Counted from the stretch's first letter, positions 22,930 to 32,564 are shown. The stretch is 64,000 nucleotides of DNA from Methyloradius palustris (GCF_019703875.1 NZ_AP024110.1:1302001-1366000); one strand, 5' to 3'. Notes: generated by a model from the sequence alone, not told the origin. Numbers and translations are program-made.

Positions 22930-24600
22930 TTATTCACTTATTTCCTGGCGCATACTACCTTCAGGTCTTCTTAAGCTTGCAGGTATATACCAATCATAAG
23001 AGTTATGACCTATGCCCGCAGGCGGCGCTGGGTTGTCGATGCCTTTTACACGCTTGTGTATGGCAGGCAAACCATAGCCTGCAAAGAGGTAGACGATAGG
23101 GCTATCGTCATATAGCACTTTCGCAAATTCGTGATATATCTCGGTACGTTTTTCAGTATTCAGCTCTGTACGGCCTTGCTCAAGTAATTTATCTACTTCT
23201 GGGTTGCTGTAGCCGATGAAATTGAATTTGCCTGGTGCTTGCTGCGAAGAGTGCCAGATATTGAATTGATCAGGGTCTAGTGATAAGCCCCAACCTAAAA
23301 CTACGACATCAAAATCACCAGTTTTAATAAAGCGGCCTACAAAACTTGCCCACTCAAGCGAGCGTATTTTGGCGTCAATGCCAATTTCTTTTAGGCGGCG
23401 TTGAATTAGTACGGCGCTCATCTCACGTTGCTTGTTCTGGTTAGTAAGAATCTCGAAAGCGAGTGGCTTGCCATCACGATCCAAAATTCCATCGCCATCA
23501 TGGTCTACAAAGCCAGCATCATGAAGAAGTTCGAGCGATTTTTTAGGGTCATAAGGGTAGGGATGAAGGTCAGGGTTACTCCATCGCGTGCCTGGTTTAT
23601 AGGGCGATGAAACTGGTTCTCCCAAGCCTAGTAGTACACCATCGATGATTTCCTGTTTATCAATCGCATAATTGATGGCTTTTCTGACACGTACATCGTC
23701 AAACGGCTTGTGTTTGAGGTTGAAGCCCATGTAGGTGTAGTTATTGCCGAGTTCTTTGTATAAGGCGATTTTTTTAGTGAGGTCTGGCCGTGAGGGAAAT
23801 ATGCGTGCGTATTGAATTGGGTTGAGATTCATCACATCTATATTGTCCGCGAGCAACTCGAGGAATTGCGAGGCAACATCAGGGATAAAGCGCGTGACAA
23901 GATGATCAATCTTCGCTTGGCCTTGAGTTGCAAGCGGGTTGCGAACCAGTGAGATGCGTTCGCCATTGCGCCAGCTTTCAAGCTTGTAGTAATGACTGCC
24001 AACAGGATTACGGGCAAAGGCAGTGGTATTGATATCTTGGTCTTTTAATAGGTGCTCAGGCAAGATTTGCAATCCAGCCCATGAATCTAGTGCTGGCGCA
24101 TAAGGCTGTGAGTAGGTGACTCTAAAAGTCTGAGCATCAGGCGTTTCGGCTTTGCTCACTAGTTTGTAATCAGCGCCATACGGGGTGCGTGTGTGTTCAT
24201 CGGTGACTAGTTTCCAAGTAAATAGCACATCTGCACTAGTGAGTGGCTTGCCATCAGACCATTTAAGATTGGGCTTCAAGGTAAATGAGATGGTTTTTTG
24301 GTCTGCTGAAACTTGCCACGATTGCGCCAGCTCACCTTGTAACTCCAGATTTTTATCGTATTTAAGTAAGCTATTAAATAGATTAGCAGCTACTGCAGAA
24401 GCAGCTGATTCGCCAGCAATCATGGCGATAAGCCCGCTGGGCTCGCCTGCCGTGGCATCAACCAATGTGCCGCCTGACTCGGTAGGCAGGCTTACATCAT
24501 AGTTAATATCTTTCTCAGTAGCGCTTTTACTGCAGGCAATTAATAACAGGCTAGCTAGTAGCACAGCTATTGAACAGTATCTGTTATGCATGAGAGACAT
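22930..24600 (-). CDS. peptide-binding lipoprotein of the ABC transporter (SBP family 5)
   Basis: Substrate-binding protein anchored by a lipid: the signal peptide ends in the lipobox LIAC (Cys23). The 556-residue body has the family 5 landmarks: NLFNSLLKYDKNLEL, the LAQSWQVSADQKTISFTLK region, and FDDVRVRKAINYAIDK. It heads the operon with two permeases. The substrate cannot be read from sequence; di- or oligopeptides are the usual guess for this family. It ends ten bases from mltD, which reads the same way and may be co-transcribed. Confidence 0.9.
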   Translation of the reverse strand: MSLMHNRYCSIAVLLASLLLIACSKSATEKDINYDVSLPTESGGTLVDATAGEPSGLIAMIAGESAASAVAANLFNSLLKYDKNLELQGELAQSWQVSADQKTISFTLKPNLKWSDGKPLTSADVLFTWKLVTDEHTRTPYGADYKLVSKAETPDAQTFRVTYSQPYAPALDSWAGLQILPEHLLKDQDINTTAFARNPVGSHYYKLESWRNGERISLVRNPLATQGQAKIDHLVTRFIPDVASQFLELLADNIDVMNLNPIQYARIFPSRPDLTKKIALYKELGNNYTYMGFNLKHKPFDDVRVRKAINYAIDKQEIIDGVLLGLGEPVSSPYKPGTRWSNPDLHPYPYDPKKSLELLHDAGFVDHDGDGILDRDGKPLAFEILTNQNKQREMSAVLIQRRLKEIGIDAKIRSLEWASFVGRFIKTGDFDVVVLGWGLSLDPDQFNIWHSSQQAPGKFNFIGYSNPEVDKLLEQGRTELNTEKRTEIYHEFAKVLYDDSPIVYLFAGYGLPAIHKRVKGIDNPAPPAGIGHNSYDWYIPASLRRPEGSMRQEISE

Positions 24601-24610
24601 CAGCTAGAAC

Positions 24611-26254
24611 TCAAGCTTCGTCTGGACGATTAATCGTGAGCTTTTCGCCTGGCGCAATACGTGAACCACTGATTCTATTCCAGCGTTGAATATCGTCACG
24701 CGCAACATCAAATTTTTTGGCGATGCTTTCCAACGTGTCTCCACGTTTAACCACGTACTGGATTTTCTTGCTGGCTTTTGCATTGGATTTTTGTGTATTT
24801 TTAGCTAGTTTCTGGGTAGTGCTAGTGTTCATTTTAACTACGCTCAATACCTGTCCTGGTTTGAGTTTAGCGGCTTTTAGTTGATTGTTTGCCATCAACT
24901 GTTTGCTGGTCATGCCATAGAGATTCGCGATTGACTGTAAAGTTTCTTTTGGCTTGACTGTGTGTTTGAGATTGCGGCTATTTTCTGCCTTGTCGTCCGC
25001 TACTTTTTGTTGATCATATTGATTGGCATTTTCTGAAGAGGCTATTGAGATGCCCGTTTGAGCGGTTCCCATAGGGACCAACAGTGGCATGGCGGTGCGC
25101 ATTTTGTCTTTAACTGGTAAATCGTTAACGTCACGCAATTGGCTCAGATTGATACCGAATTTACGGGCGATATTATCCATGCGTTCGCCGCGTTTTGCGT
25201 GGTACGTTTGCCAGCTCACTAAAGGCTTGGTGTAGTTGGCAAGATTGACTTTGAAGGTGTCTGCAGCAGTGACAGGAAGTAGAATTTCATGATCACTACT
25301 ATTGGCTGTGATGACAGGCCGGTTGTATTGAGGGTTGAGTGAAGAGAACTCATCGAAGCTGATTCCCGCCAATGTGGCGGCTAAATGTGCATCTATCTGT
25401 TGGGGTGCACTGACTTTAATAAAATATGGCTGATTGGCGATAGTCTGTATGCTGAGCCCAAACTCTTCAGGGTGCGTCATGATGTTCTTGATCGCTTGAA
25501 GCTTAGGTACATAATTCCTGGTTTCTGGCGGTAGTGGCAAGCTCTCGTAATCTGTAGGTAAGCCTTTTCTGCGGTTGCTCTCTATGGCGCGAGATACCGT
25601 GCCTTCACCAGCGTTGTAGGCCGCCAATGCGAGATCCCAAGTGCCAAACATGACATGCAATCTTTGCAGATAATTCAATGCCGCGTCTGTAGCTGCGGTT
25701 ACGTTTCTACGGCTATCTACCCACCAGTTCTGTTTTAAACCAAAATCTTTGCCAGTAGAAGGAATGAATTGCCAGATACCGGAGGCATGGCTAGTTGAGT
25801 AGGCTTGCGGATTGTATGCACTTTCAACCATAGGCAATAGTGCGATTTCGGTTGGCATGCCACGTTTTTCTACTTCACCGACGATGTGGTAGAGGTATTT
25901 CTGGCTTCTATCCACCATACGCCTTACATATTCGGGGCGCGCTGCATACCAGGATTCATGCTTGGCGGTGAGTTCAGAATCGACTTCTGGCATATCGTAA
26001 CCGCTGATAATGCGTTGCCATAAATCGGCAGAGATAGGGACTGGCGTATCTGAAGTATAAACAGAGGTATCGGGGAGGTAGCTTGTGGTTGCGTCATTCT
26101 GCAGGCTAGGGCTAAAGCCTAGCTTTGGCGTTGCATCGGCTGGGGTGTCGCCCACAACGGTGATTTCATCACCGACAACATTGGTATCGGCAAAAGTAAC
26201 CTGGGGTAATACGAACAACAAGGGCAACAGCTTGAGCAGAAATTTCACAGACAT
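24611..26254 (-). CDS. mltD: membrane-bound lytic murein transglycosylase D
   Basis: Periplasmic enzyme that cleaves glycan strands of peptidoglycan to 1,6-anhydro-muropeptides. It has a signal peptide (MSVKFLLKLLPLLFVLPQVTFA), an SLT catalytic domain with Glu144 in LLPMVESAYNP followed by ASGIWQFIPSTG, and AYNAGEGTV. One divergent and two clear LysM domains bind peptidoglycan in the C-terminal third (for example YVVKRGDTLESIAKKF). I chose the ATG at 26254 because GAGAAGAAG sits just before it; the GTG at 26269 would add five residues. There is no lipobox, unlike E. coli MltD. Confidence 0.92.
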   Translation of the reverse strand: MSVKFLLKLLPLLFVLPQVTFADTNVVGDEITVVGDTPADATPKLGFSPSLQNDATTSYLPDTSVYTSDTPVPISADLWQRIISGYDMPEVDSELTAKHESWYAARPEYVRRMVDRSQKYLYHIVGEVEKRGMPTEIALLPMVESAYNPQAYSTSHASGIWQFIPSTGKDFGLKQNWWVDSRRNVTAATDAALNYLQRLHVMFGTWDLALAAYNAGEGTVSRAIESNRRKGLPTDYESLPLPPETRNYVPKLQAIKNIMTHPEEFGLSIQTIANQPYFIKVSAPQQIDAHLAATLAGISFDEFSSLNPQYNRPVITANSSDHEILLPVTAADTFKVNLANYTKPLVSWQTYHAKRGERMDNIARKFGINLSQLRDVNDLPVKDKMRTAMPLLVPMGTAQTGISIASSENANQYDQQKVADDKAENSRNLKHTVKPKETLQSIANLYGMTSKQLMANNQLKAAKLKPGQVLSVVKMNTSTTQKLAKNTQKSNAKASKKIQYVVKRGDTLESIAKKFDVARDDIQRWNRISGSRIAPGEKLTINRPDEA

Positions 26255-26351
26255 CAGGCTTCTTCTCACTAAAATTCACCAAGATAGTAGCGAATATATT
26301 GCGCTAGCGTCAAGTAAAAATTTACTTGAAAAATAATATGTATCTATATGA

Positions 26352-27107
26352 TTAAAAATGATTTCTCATTTCTCTTAGCTTTGTAAAAACTTCAATCTCA
26401 TTGGCATTGGGCATATTGATTGCGTTCTTGAGTGGCATATCATCGCATCTCAAGAATGGATTGGTTACAAGCTCTAACGCTAATGTGCTTGGTAACGTCG
26501 GCAGCCCCGATTTTCTTGCTAAAGTGGTTTGTTGCTGACGTTCAACCAAGGCTTGATTCTCAGGGTCTACAGTCAATGCAAATCGAATGTTGTGCTCGGT
26601 ATATTCATGGGTGCAATACACATTGATATGCGGTGGCAATGCGGAAAGCTTTTGTAAAGATTGGTACATTTGGATGGGCGTTCCCTCAAAAAGTCGTCCG
26701 CAACCTGCACCAAACAGGGTATCGCCACAAAATAGGGAATGTTCATCATGATAGGCGACGTGACCCAAAGTATGACCTGGTACTTCCATCACCTTTAGAT
26801 TTAGGCCTATTGATGGGAGTGCAATCTCGTCTGATTCTTTCACTTCGTGATGAATAAAATTAAAATGCTCTTTGGCTGGCGCATAAACAATTGCTTGAGG
26901 GTTATCAGCAAGCAAGGCAGCAACACCATCAATATGATCTGAGTGATGATGCGTAATTAAAATAGCGTCCAATTTCAGTGCTTGCTGCTTAAGCACAGCC
27001 AATACTGGAGTTGCGTCGCCTGGGTCAATCGCAACAGCATGTGCGCCATTTTGTAATAGCCAGATATAATTGTCTTCAAACGCGGGGATGGGGAAGATTT
27101 TCAACAT
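26352..27107 (-). CDS. gloB: hydroxyacylglutathione hydrolase (glyoxalase II)
   Basis: Hydrolyses S-D-lactoylglutathione to D-lactate and glutathione in methylglyoxal detoxification. At 251 residues it is a metallo-beta-lactamase fold protein with the metal motif THHHSDH (about 52-58), the second metal ligands in VPGHTLGH and the C-terminal HEYTEHN. It is divergent from the methyltransferase gene with only 28 bp between, a conserved arrangement with rnhA in beta- and gammaproteobacteria. Confidence 0.95.
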   Translation of the reverse strand: MLKIFPIPAFEDNYIWLLQNGAHAVAIDPGDATPVLAVLKQQALKLDAILITHHHSDHIDGVAALLADNPQAIVYAPAKEHFNFIHHEVKESDEIALPSIGLNLKVMEVPGHTLGHVAYHDEHSLFCGDTLFGAGCGRLFEGTPIQMYQSLQKLSALPPHINVYCTHEYTEHNIRFALTVDPENQALVERQQQTTLARKSGLPTLPSTLALELVTNPFLRCDDMPLKNAINMPNANEIEVFTKLREMRNHF

Positions 27108-27135
27108 ATGCTGATCATTTGTTTTAAGTGGGTAA

Positions 27136-27906
27136 ATGTCAATAGATAATCAGACCAGCCCTGAGCAGGATTGGCTTAGCACTGCTCTTGGTATGTATTT
27201 GCAGAGCAAAGAGCAGGAACTGTTTGATGAAGCCGTCGCCAATATATTCGGCTTTAATGCGGTGCAGATAGGTTTGCTTGACATCGATTTGTTACGTAAC
27301 TCCCGCATTCCATACGCATATCGTGCTGATGTGAATGCTGGCCTGTTGCGCTGTGATTCAACCCGGCTCCCATTTTTAAGTAATAGCATCGATTTGCTTG
27401 TGATGCCGCATGGGCTTGATTTTAGCAAATATGCCCATGAAACATTGCGTGAAGCTGAGCGCGTATTGGTTCCAGAAGGCTATGTCATCATAACTGGCTT
27501 TAACCCCTTTAGTAGTTGGGGCTTAAAGCGATTTTTGCTAAAGCGGAAGGGGTATCCGTGGCGTGCCAATTTCCTCACGTTGTTACGCATCAAAGATTGG
27601 CTGGCCTTGCTTGGTTTAGAGTTAGTCACAACGCGCATGGCCTGCTATTCACCACCATTTACCAGCCCGAAATGGCTGCAGAAATTCAGGTTCATGGATA
27701 AAATAGCAGGAAAGTGGTGCCCGATGATGGGCGGTGTCTACTTTCTGGTCGCCCAGAAACGAGTTGTGAATATGCGACTCATCAAACCAAAATGGAAAAA
27801 ATCCAAATTAAAAGCACAACTGGCCACTGCACCACGACAAACTAGCCAGAAACAATCTCAAAACAGCATACATCCTGATGAAATAGTAAAAAATGACGGC
27901 GAATGA
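27136..27906 (+). CDS. SAM-dependent methyltransferase (type 11 family)
   Basis: A 256-residue class I methyltransferase-like protein. The core is degenerate: the acidic loop is around CDSTRLPFLSNSIDLLVMPH, and ALVPEG-type motif V appears as AERVLVPEGYVIITGFNPF. This family is regularly found between gloB and rnhA, but its substrate is not established as far as I know. The C-terminus from about 215 is basic and low in complexity. It overlaps rnhA by 14 bases. Confidence 0.85.
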   Translation: MSIDNQTSPEQDWLSTALGMYLQSKEQELFDEAVANIFGFNAVQIGLLDIDLLRNSRIPYAYRADVNAGLLRCDSTRLPFLSNSIDLLVMPHGLDFSKYAHETLREAERVLVPEGYVIITGFNPFSSWGLKRFLLKRKGYPWRANFLTLLRIKDWLALLGLELVTTRMACYSPPFTSPKWLQKFRFMDKIAGKWCPMMGGVYFLVAQKRVVNMRLIKPKWKKSKLKAQLATAPRQTSQKQSQNSIHPDEIVKNDGE

Positions 27907-28345
27907 ACACATAGAAATATACGCAGATGGCGCTTGTAAAGGCAATCCTGGACCTGGAGGCTGGGGCGCTTGGCTAGCGTTTGATGGGCGCGAGAAAGAA
28001 TTGTTTGGTGGTGAAGCCATGACTACTAATAACCGTATGGAGCTCACGGCAGTGATTCGTGCACTGGAAGCCTTAAAAAGAACCAGTAAAATTAAAGTTT
28101 ATACAGATTCTGTCTATGTGCAAAAAGGCATTACGGAGTGGATCAAAGGCTGGAAAATGCGCAACTGGCGGACAAGTGATAAAAAGCCCGTTAAAAATGA
28201 TGATTTGTGGAAACAGCTTGATGTTCTTGCACAACAACACGAGATTGAGTGGATATGGGTCAAAGGACATGCTGGCAATGCAGGCAATGAGCGCGCGGAT
28301 GCGCTGGCCAATCAAGGTGTCAATCAATTGTTGACGACACCATAG
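27893..28345 (+). CDS. rnhA: ribonuclease HI
   Basis: Degrades the RNA strand of RNA-DNA hybrids, including Okazaki primers and R-loops. The 150-residue protein has the four acidic catalytic residues in YADGACKGNPGPGGWG, the NRMELTAVI helix, YTDSVYV and GNERADALA. Basic helix/handle GWKMRNWRT is present. It overlaps the preceding methyltransferase and is followed by dnaQ, the usual rnhA-dnaQ pair, here 49 bp apart on the same strand. Confidence 0.96.
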   Translation: MTANEHIEIYADGACKGNPGPGGWGAWLAFDGREKELFGGEAMTTNNRMELTAVIRALEALKRTSKIKVYTDSVYVQKGITEWIKGWKMRNWRTSDKKPVKNDDLWKQLDVLAQQHEIEWIWVKGHAGNAGNERADALANQGVNQLLTTP

Positions 28346-28394
28346 CCATCAATTTCTAGCTAATTATTCGACCTAAATTATTCGGACAAGCAAG

Positions 28395-29108
28395 ATGAGA
28401 CAAATATTCCTCGATACAGAAACTACGGGCTTATACCCAGCGCAAGGTCATCGAATTATTGAGATTGCCGGAGTTGAGGTAATAAACCGACGCATCACCC
28501 GTAATCATTTCCATGTGTACTTAAATCCAGATCGTGAAATTGACCCTGCAGCGCAAGAAGTGCATGGCATCACGCTCGAGTTTTTGCAGGATAAACCGCA
28601 CTTTATTGATGTGGTTGATGAGTTTCTTGATTTCGTAAAAGATGGTGAGCTAGTTATTCATAACGCGCCATTCGATGTGGGCTTTCTGAATGCCGAGTTA
28701 GGCAAAATAGATCGCCCAAAGATTGAGACTTCAACGTGCAATATTATAGATACCTTGAAAATGGCTAAGGAGATGCGTCCTGGTCAGCGTAATAATCTGG
28801 ATGCGCTTTGCCGTCACTTTGGCGTGAACAACTCAAAACGCACATTGCATGGTGCTCTGCTGGATGCTGAGTTGCTAGCAGACGTATACCTTGCCATGAC
28901 ACGCGGTCAGGAAAGCCTGATGATGGACATGCATGAATCATCAGTTACATTTGATAACGGCGCTACTCGGCTCGAAAACCATGTTTTTCGAGTTATCAAA
29001 GCAGAAGGCGATGATCTTATAGCCCACGAAGATTATCTAAAGGGGTTAGATAAAAATAGCCCCTCTGTATGGACGACAATCCAGAAACCGCAAGAAAGTA
29101 CTGAATGA
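28395..29108 (+). CDS. dnaQ: DNA polymerase III epsilon subunit (proofreading exonuclease)
   Basis: 3'-5' proofreading subunit of the replicative polymerase. The 237 residues begin with the Exo I motif FLDTETTGLYP, then Exo II around VIHNAPFDVGFLNAEL and Exo III (LHGALLDAELLADVYL, an HxxxxD pattern of the DEDDh group). The C-terminal tail contacting the alpha subunit is present. Its stop overlaps the start of rfbB by four bases (ATGA), so the replication gene is translationally linked to a dTDP-rhamnose operon. Confidence 0.95.
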   Translation: MRQIFLDTETTGLYPAQGHRIIEIAGVEVINRRITRNHFHVYLNPDREIDPAAQEVHGITLEFLQDKPHFIDVVDEFLDFVKDGELVIHNAPFDVGFLNAELGKIDRPKIETSTCNIIDTLKMAKEMRPGQRNNLDALCRHFGVNNSKRTLHGALLDAELLADVYLAMTRGQESLMMDMHESSVTFDNGATRLENHVFRVIKAEGDDLIAHEDYLKGLDKNSPSVWTTIQKPQESTE

Positions 29109-30205
29109 CTGTACAACAATCGATATCAACTAATAAGAACACAATTTTAGTTACAGGTGGTGCGGGTTTTATAGGCGCCAATTTCTTACTAGATTGGATT
29201 GCTGCTGGCCTAGGCCAAGTAATTAACCTCGATAAGCTGACTTATGCTGGTAACCTTGAGAATCTGGCAAGTATTGAACAAAACCCGGCACATATTTTTA
29301 TAGCAGGCGATATTGCAGATAAAGCATTGATTGCAAAATTACTAGCAGAGTATCAGCCTCGTGCAGTAGTTAACTTTGCTGCGGAGAGCCATGTAGATAG
29401 GTCTATTCATGGCCCAGAAGATTTTATTCAAACGAATGTAGTTGGCACTTTTCATCTGTTGGAAGAAGTGCGTGCTTATTGGGGTAAGTTGTCAGCACAA
29501 GATCAATCTACTTTTAGGTTTTTGCATGTGTCTACTGATGAAGTTTATGGATCGCTCGGCGCTGACGATACTCCTTTTACCGAAACCACTGCTTATGCGC
29601 CTAACAGCCCATATTCGGCATCCAAAGCAGCATCTGACCACTTGGTTCGCGCTTATCACCACACATACGGGCTACCAGTATTAACTACTAATTGCTCTAA
29701 CAATTATGGTGCTTTTCAGTTCCCAGAAAAATTGATTCCACTGGTGTTAAATAATGCTTTAGCAGGTAAGCCTCTGCCGATTTATGGGAATGGCAGCAAT
29801 GTACGTGATTGGTTGTACGTGGGTGATCATTGCAGTGCGATTCGTAGAGTATTGGCTGAAGGCAAAGTCGGCGAGGTTTATAACGTAGGTGGCTGGAATG
29901 AGAAAACCAATCTTGATGTAGTTCACACCTTGTGCGCTATTCTGGACGAATTAAAACCGAAAGCCTCGGGTAGCTATCGCGACCAAATTACTTTTGTCAA
30001 AGACCGTGCAGGCCACGACCAGCGTTATGCGATTGATGCGCGGAAGATTGAACGCGAACTAGGCTGGAAGCCAGAAGAAACGTTTGATACTGGCATTCGT
30101 AAAACAGTAGCTTGGTATCTTGAGAATCAGGAATGGGTAAGTCATGTAACCAGCGGTGAATACAGGCAATGGCTGGATAAAAACTATACGGAGCGGGCTG
30201 TATGA
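29105..30205 (+). CDS. rfbB: dTDP-glucose 4,6-dehydratase
   Basis: Second step of dTDP-L-rhamnose synthesis, converting dTDP-glucose to dTDP-4-keto-6-deoxyglucose with bound NAD. The 366-residue extended SDR has the motif GGAGFIGANFLLDW, the FAAESHVDRS segment, STDEVYGSL and the Y-x3-K active site YSASKAASDH. It overlaps dnaQ and rfbA by four bases each. Confidence 0.96.
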   Translation: MTVQQSISTNKNTILVTGGAGFIGANFLLDWIAAGLGQVINLDKLTYAGNLENLASIEQNPAHIFIAGDIADKALIAKLLAEYQPRAVVNFAAESHVDRSIHGPEDFIQTNVVGTFHLLEEVRAYWGKLSAQDQSTFRFLHVSTDEVYGSLGADDTPFTETTAYAPNSPYSASKAASDHLVRAYHHTYGLPVLTTNCSNNYGAFQFPEKLIPLVLNNALAGKPLPIYGNGSNVRDWLYVGDHCSAIRRVLAEGKVGEVYNVGGWNEKTNLDVVHTLCAILDELKPKASGSYRDQITFVKDRAGHDQRYAIDARKIERELGWKPEETFDTGIRKTVAWYLENQEWVSHVTSGEYRQWLDKNYTERAV

Positions 30206-31083
30206 GAAAAGGCATTATCTTAGCGGGTGGCTCTGGCACCAGGCTTTATCCTGTAACGCAGGCAGTATCTAAGCAACTGTTGCCAGTGTACGACAAGCCC
30301 ATGATTTACTATCCGCTTACCACACTGATGCTTGCTGGTATTCGGGATATCCTCGTGATTTCAACCCCTCAAGATACTCCTAGATTTGAGCAGTTGTTGG
30401 GTGATGGTAGTCAATGGGGTCTTAATTTGAGTTATGCAGTGCAGCCTTCGCCAGATGGGTTGGCACAGGCTTTTGTTATTGGGCGTGACTTTATCGGTCA
30501 TTCAGCAACTGCGCTGGTGCTTGGGGATAATATTTTTTACGGCCGTGATCTTGGCCATTACTTAAAAATAGCAGACGAAAAATCTTCTGGGGCGACTGTA
30601 TTTGCTTACCCCGTCAATGATCCTGAGCGTTACGGTGTAGTTGAGTTCAATGACAACGGGTTGGCTATTAGCCTTGAAGAAAAGCCAGAAAATCCAAAAT
30701 CACGCTATGCGGTCACAGGGTTGTATTTCTATGATAACCAGGTTGTGGATATTGCGTCATCACTTAAGCCTTCTGCGCGTGGCGAGCTTGAAATTACCGA
30801 TGTTAACAAGCATTATTTAGCGCAAGGAAACCTGAGTGTAGAGCGCATGGGACGTGGTTATGCATGGCTTGATACTGGCACGCATGAGTCATTGCTTGAA
30901 GCCTCCATGTTCATTCAAACCATTGAAAAGCGTCAGGGCCTGAAGATATCCTGCCCAGAAGAAATTGCTTACCGTCTCGGTTATGTCAGTGCAGAGCAGG
31001 TTGAAACGATTGCAGCCAAATACAAGAAAAACGAATACGGGCAATATCTATTAAGAATGTTAAAAGAAAAAGTGTACTTATGA
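30202..31083 (+). CDS. rfbA: glucose-1-phosphate thymidylyltransferase
   Basis: First step of dTDP-rhamnose synthesis: dTTP plus glucose-1-phosphate gives dTDP-glucose. The 293 residues have the nucleotide-binding signature GIILAGGSGTRLYPVT, KQLLPVYDKPMIYYPL, LGDNIFYG and the C-terminal RGYAWLDTGTHESLLEA. It overlaps rfbC by four bases. All family landmarks are intact. Confidence 0.96.
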   Translation: MRKGIILAGGSGTRLYPVTQAVSKQLLPVYDKPMIYYPLTTLMLAGIRDILVISTPQDTPRFEQLLGDGSQWGLNLSYAVQPSPDGLAQAFVIGRDFIGHSATALVLGDNIFYGRDLGHYLKIADEKSSGATVFAYPVNDPERYGVVEFNDNGLAISLEEKPENPKSRYAVTGLYFYDNQVVDIASSLKPSARGELEITDVNKHYLAQGNLSVERMGRGYAWLDTGTHESLLEASMFIQTIEKRQGLKISCPEEIAYRLGYVSAEQVETIAAKYKKNEYGQYLLRMLKEKVYL

Positions 31084-31625
31084 ATGTGATTAAAACCAAT
31101 ATCCCTGACGTGCTGATATTAGAACCTAAAGTTTTCGGTGATTCCCGCGGATTTTTTTACGAAAGCTTTAATGAGCATACATTTAATGAATTAACTGGCT
31201 TGAACAAAACTTTTGTTCAGGACAATCATTCTGGCTCAGCTAAAGGCGTGCTGCGTGGCATGCATTACCAAATTCAACAGCCTCAAGGCAAGTTGGTACG
31301 AGTAACCGCTGGTGAAGTATTTGATGTGGCTGTGGATCTACGGAAATCATCACCCACCTTCGGGTAGTGGGTGGGCGACTACCTATCGGGGGAGAATAAA
31401 CGCCAGATGTGGGTGCCGGAAGGTTTTGCACATGGCTTTTTGGTGATTTCTGATTTCGCAGAATTTTTATATAAAACAACTGACTTTTACGCCCCTGAAC
31501 ACGAGCGTTGTATACGTTGGGATGATCCTGATCTTAATATAGATTGGCCGTTGAATGGCCAGCCCGCACTACCTGGCAAAGACAAGCTAGGGTTAAGTCT
31601 TGCTCAATCAGATGTGTTTGCCTGA
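31080..31625 (+). pseudogene. rfbC: dTDP-4-dehydrorhamnose 3,5-epimerase with in-frame amber codon
   Basis: Third enzyme of the pathway, split by TAG at 31365-31367. The frame before it ends SSPTFG and the same frame resumes WVGDYLSGENKRQMWVPEG, which is continuous RfbC sequence; family members normally have FGQWVG there. A single C-to-T change of CAG to TAG explains everything, and no frameshift is needed. Both halves carry conserved RfbC motifs (DSRGFFYESFNE, VLRGMHYQ; later YAPEHERCIRWDDP), so the damage is recent. The stop lies in the loop of a CACCCAC/GTGGGTG hairpin. A sequencing error, suppression, or a second epimerase gene elsewhere could each rescue the pathway. A GTG at 31371 could restart a useless C-terminal half. 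Confidence 0.88.
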
Positions 31626-31636
31626 CACACCACTTA

Positions 31637-32551
31637 ATGCAGCCATTTAAAAGAATATTGCTGACTGGTGTAAATGGTCAGGTAGGGCACGCGTTAAAAG
31701 CCAGATTAACGACTATTGGGGAATTAGTCGCATTAGATCGCTCTCAGCTGGATCTTGCGAATGCAGATGCTATTCGATCAGCAGTTCAGGCTATCAAACC
31801 TGATCTGATTATTAATCCTGCGGCATATACAGCAGTTGATATAGCGGAGTCACAGCCTTTACAAGCTCAAGCAGTTAATGCCATTGCCCCCGGCATCTTC
31901 GCTGAAGAGGCAGCAAAAATTAATGCGCTGTTAATACATTATTCAACAGATTATGTTTTTGATGGCTTAAAGAATTCCCCTTATGTAGAGGATGACTTGA
32001 CCCAACCAGTTTCGGTTTATGGCAAGAGCAAGCTTGCGGGCGAAGATGCTATAAGAGCTGTAGGTGTTCCGCATCTTATTCTTAGAACTAGTTGGGTGTA
32101 TGGCTCGTACGGTAAGAATTTTTTGCGGACTATTTTAAGGCTAGCCAGTGAGCGTGAGGGCTTGAAAATTGTTGCAGATCAGATTGGTGCCCCAACTTCT
32201 GCTGATGCTATTGCAGACGCTACGGTTACGATATTGCGAGATATTAAGAGTGGTCAATCCGGCACTTATCACTTAACCAACGCAGGCGAAACTAGTTTGT
32301 ATGGCTTTGCGCAAGGGATTGTTGATACCTATGAGGGAATGCAAGCGGTAAAGGGCTGGCCTGACTTAAAAACCTATGTCAGCAATATCTTACCAATTAC
32401 AACTTCAGAATATCCAACACCTGCTGCGCGGCCTGCTAACTCGAGGTTAAATTGCAGCAAGTTGAAACATGACTTCAATATTGAGTTAGCCGATTGGCGA
32501 GAGGCCTTGCTTGATGTGATGCATTCAGCTAACTTCAGGCCACAACAGTGA
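31637..32551 (+). CDS. rfbD: dTDP-4-dehydrorhamnose reductase
   Basis: Last step, reducing dTDP-4-keto-L-rhamnose with NAD(P)H. The 304 residues start MQPFKRILLTGVNGQVGHAL; conserved segments include NPAAYTAVDIAE, STDYVFDG, YGKSKLAGE (Y-x3-K) and LRTSWVYG. I chose the ATG at 31637, eleven bases after the rfbC stop; the open frame extends upstream inside rfbC in another frame but without homology. A ribosome site is weak, so coupling to rfbC translation is likely. The rfbC stop codon could therefore reduce expression of this gene. Confidence 0.94.
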   Translation: MQPFKRILLTGVNGQVGHALKARLTTIGELVALDRSQLDLANADAIRSAVQAIKPDLIINPAAYTAVDIAESQPLQAQAVNAIAPGIFAEEAAKINALLIHYSTDYVFDGLKNSPYVEDDLTQPVSVYGKSKLAGEDAIRAVGVPHLILRTSWVYGSYGKNFLRTILRLASEREGLKIVADQIGAPTSADAIADATVTILRDIKSGQSGTYHLTNAGETSLYGFAQGIVDTYEGMQAVKGWPDLKTYVSNILPITTSEYPTPAARPANSRLNCSKLKHDFNIELADWREALLDVMHSANFRPQQ

Positions 32552-32564
32552 ATGCGTATGTTGG

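Noticed and set aside
31371..31625. Second half of rfbC as an independent gene from GTG 31371
   Set aside because: It is the exact in-frame continuation of rfbC and lacks the N-terminal half of the single-domain fold.
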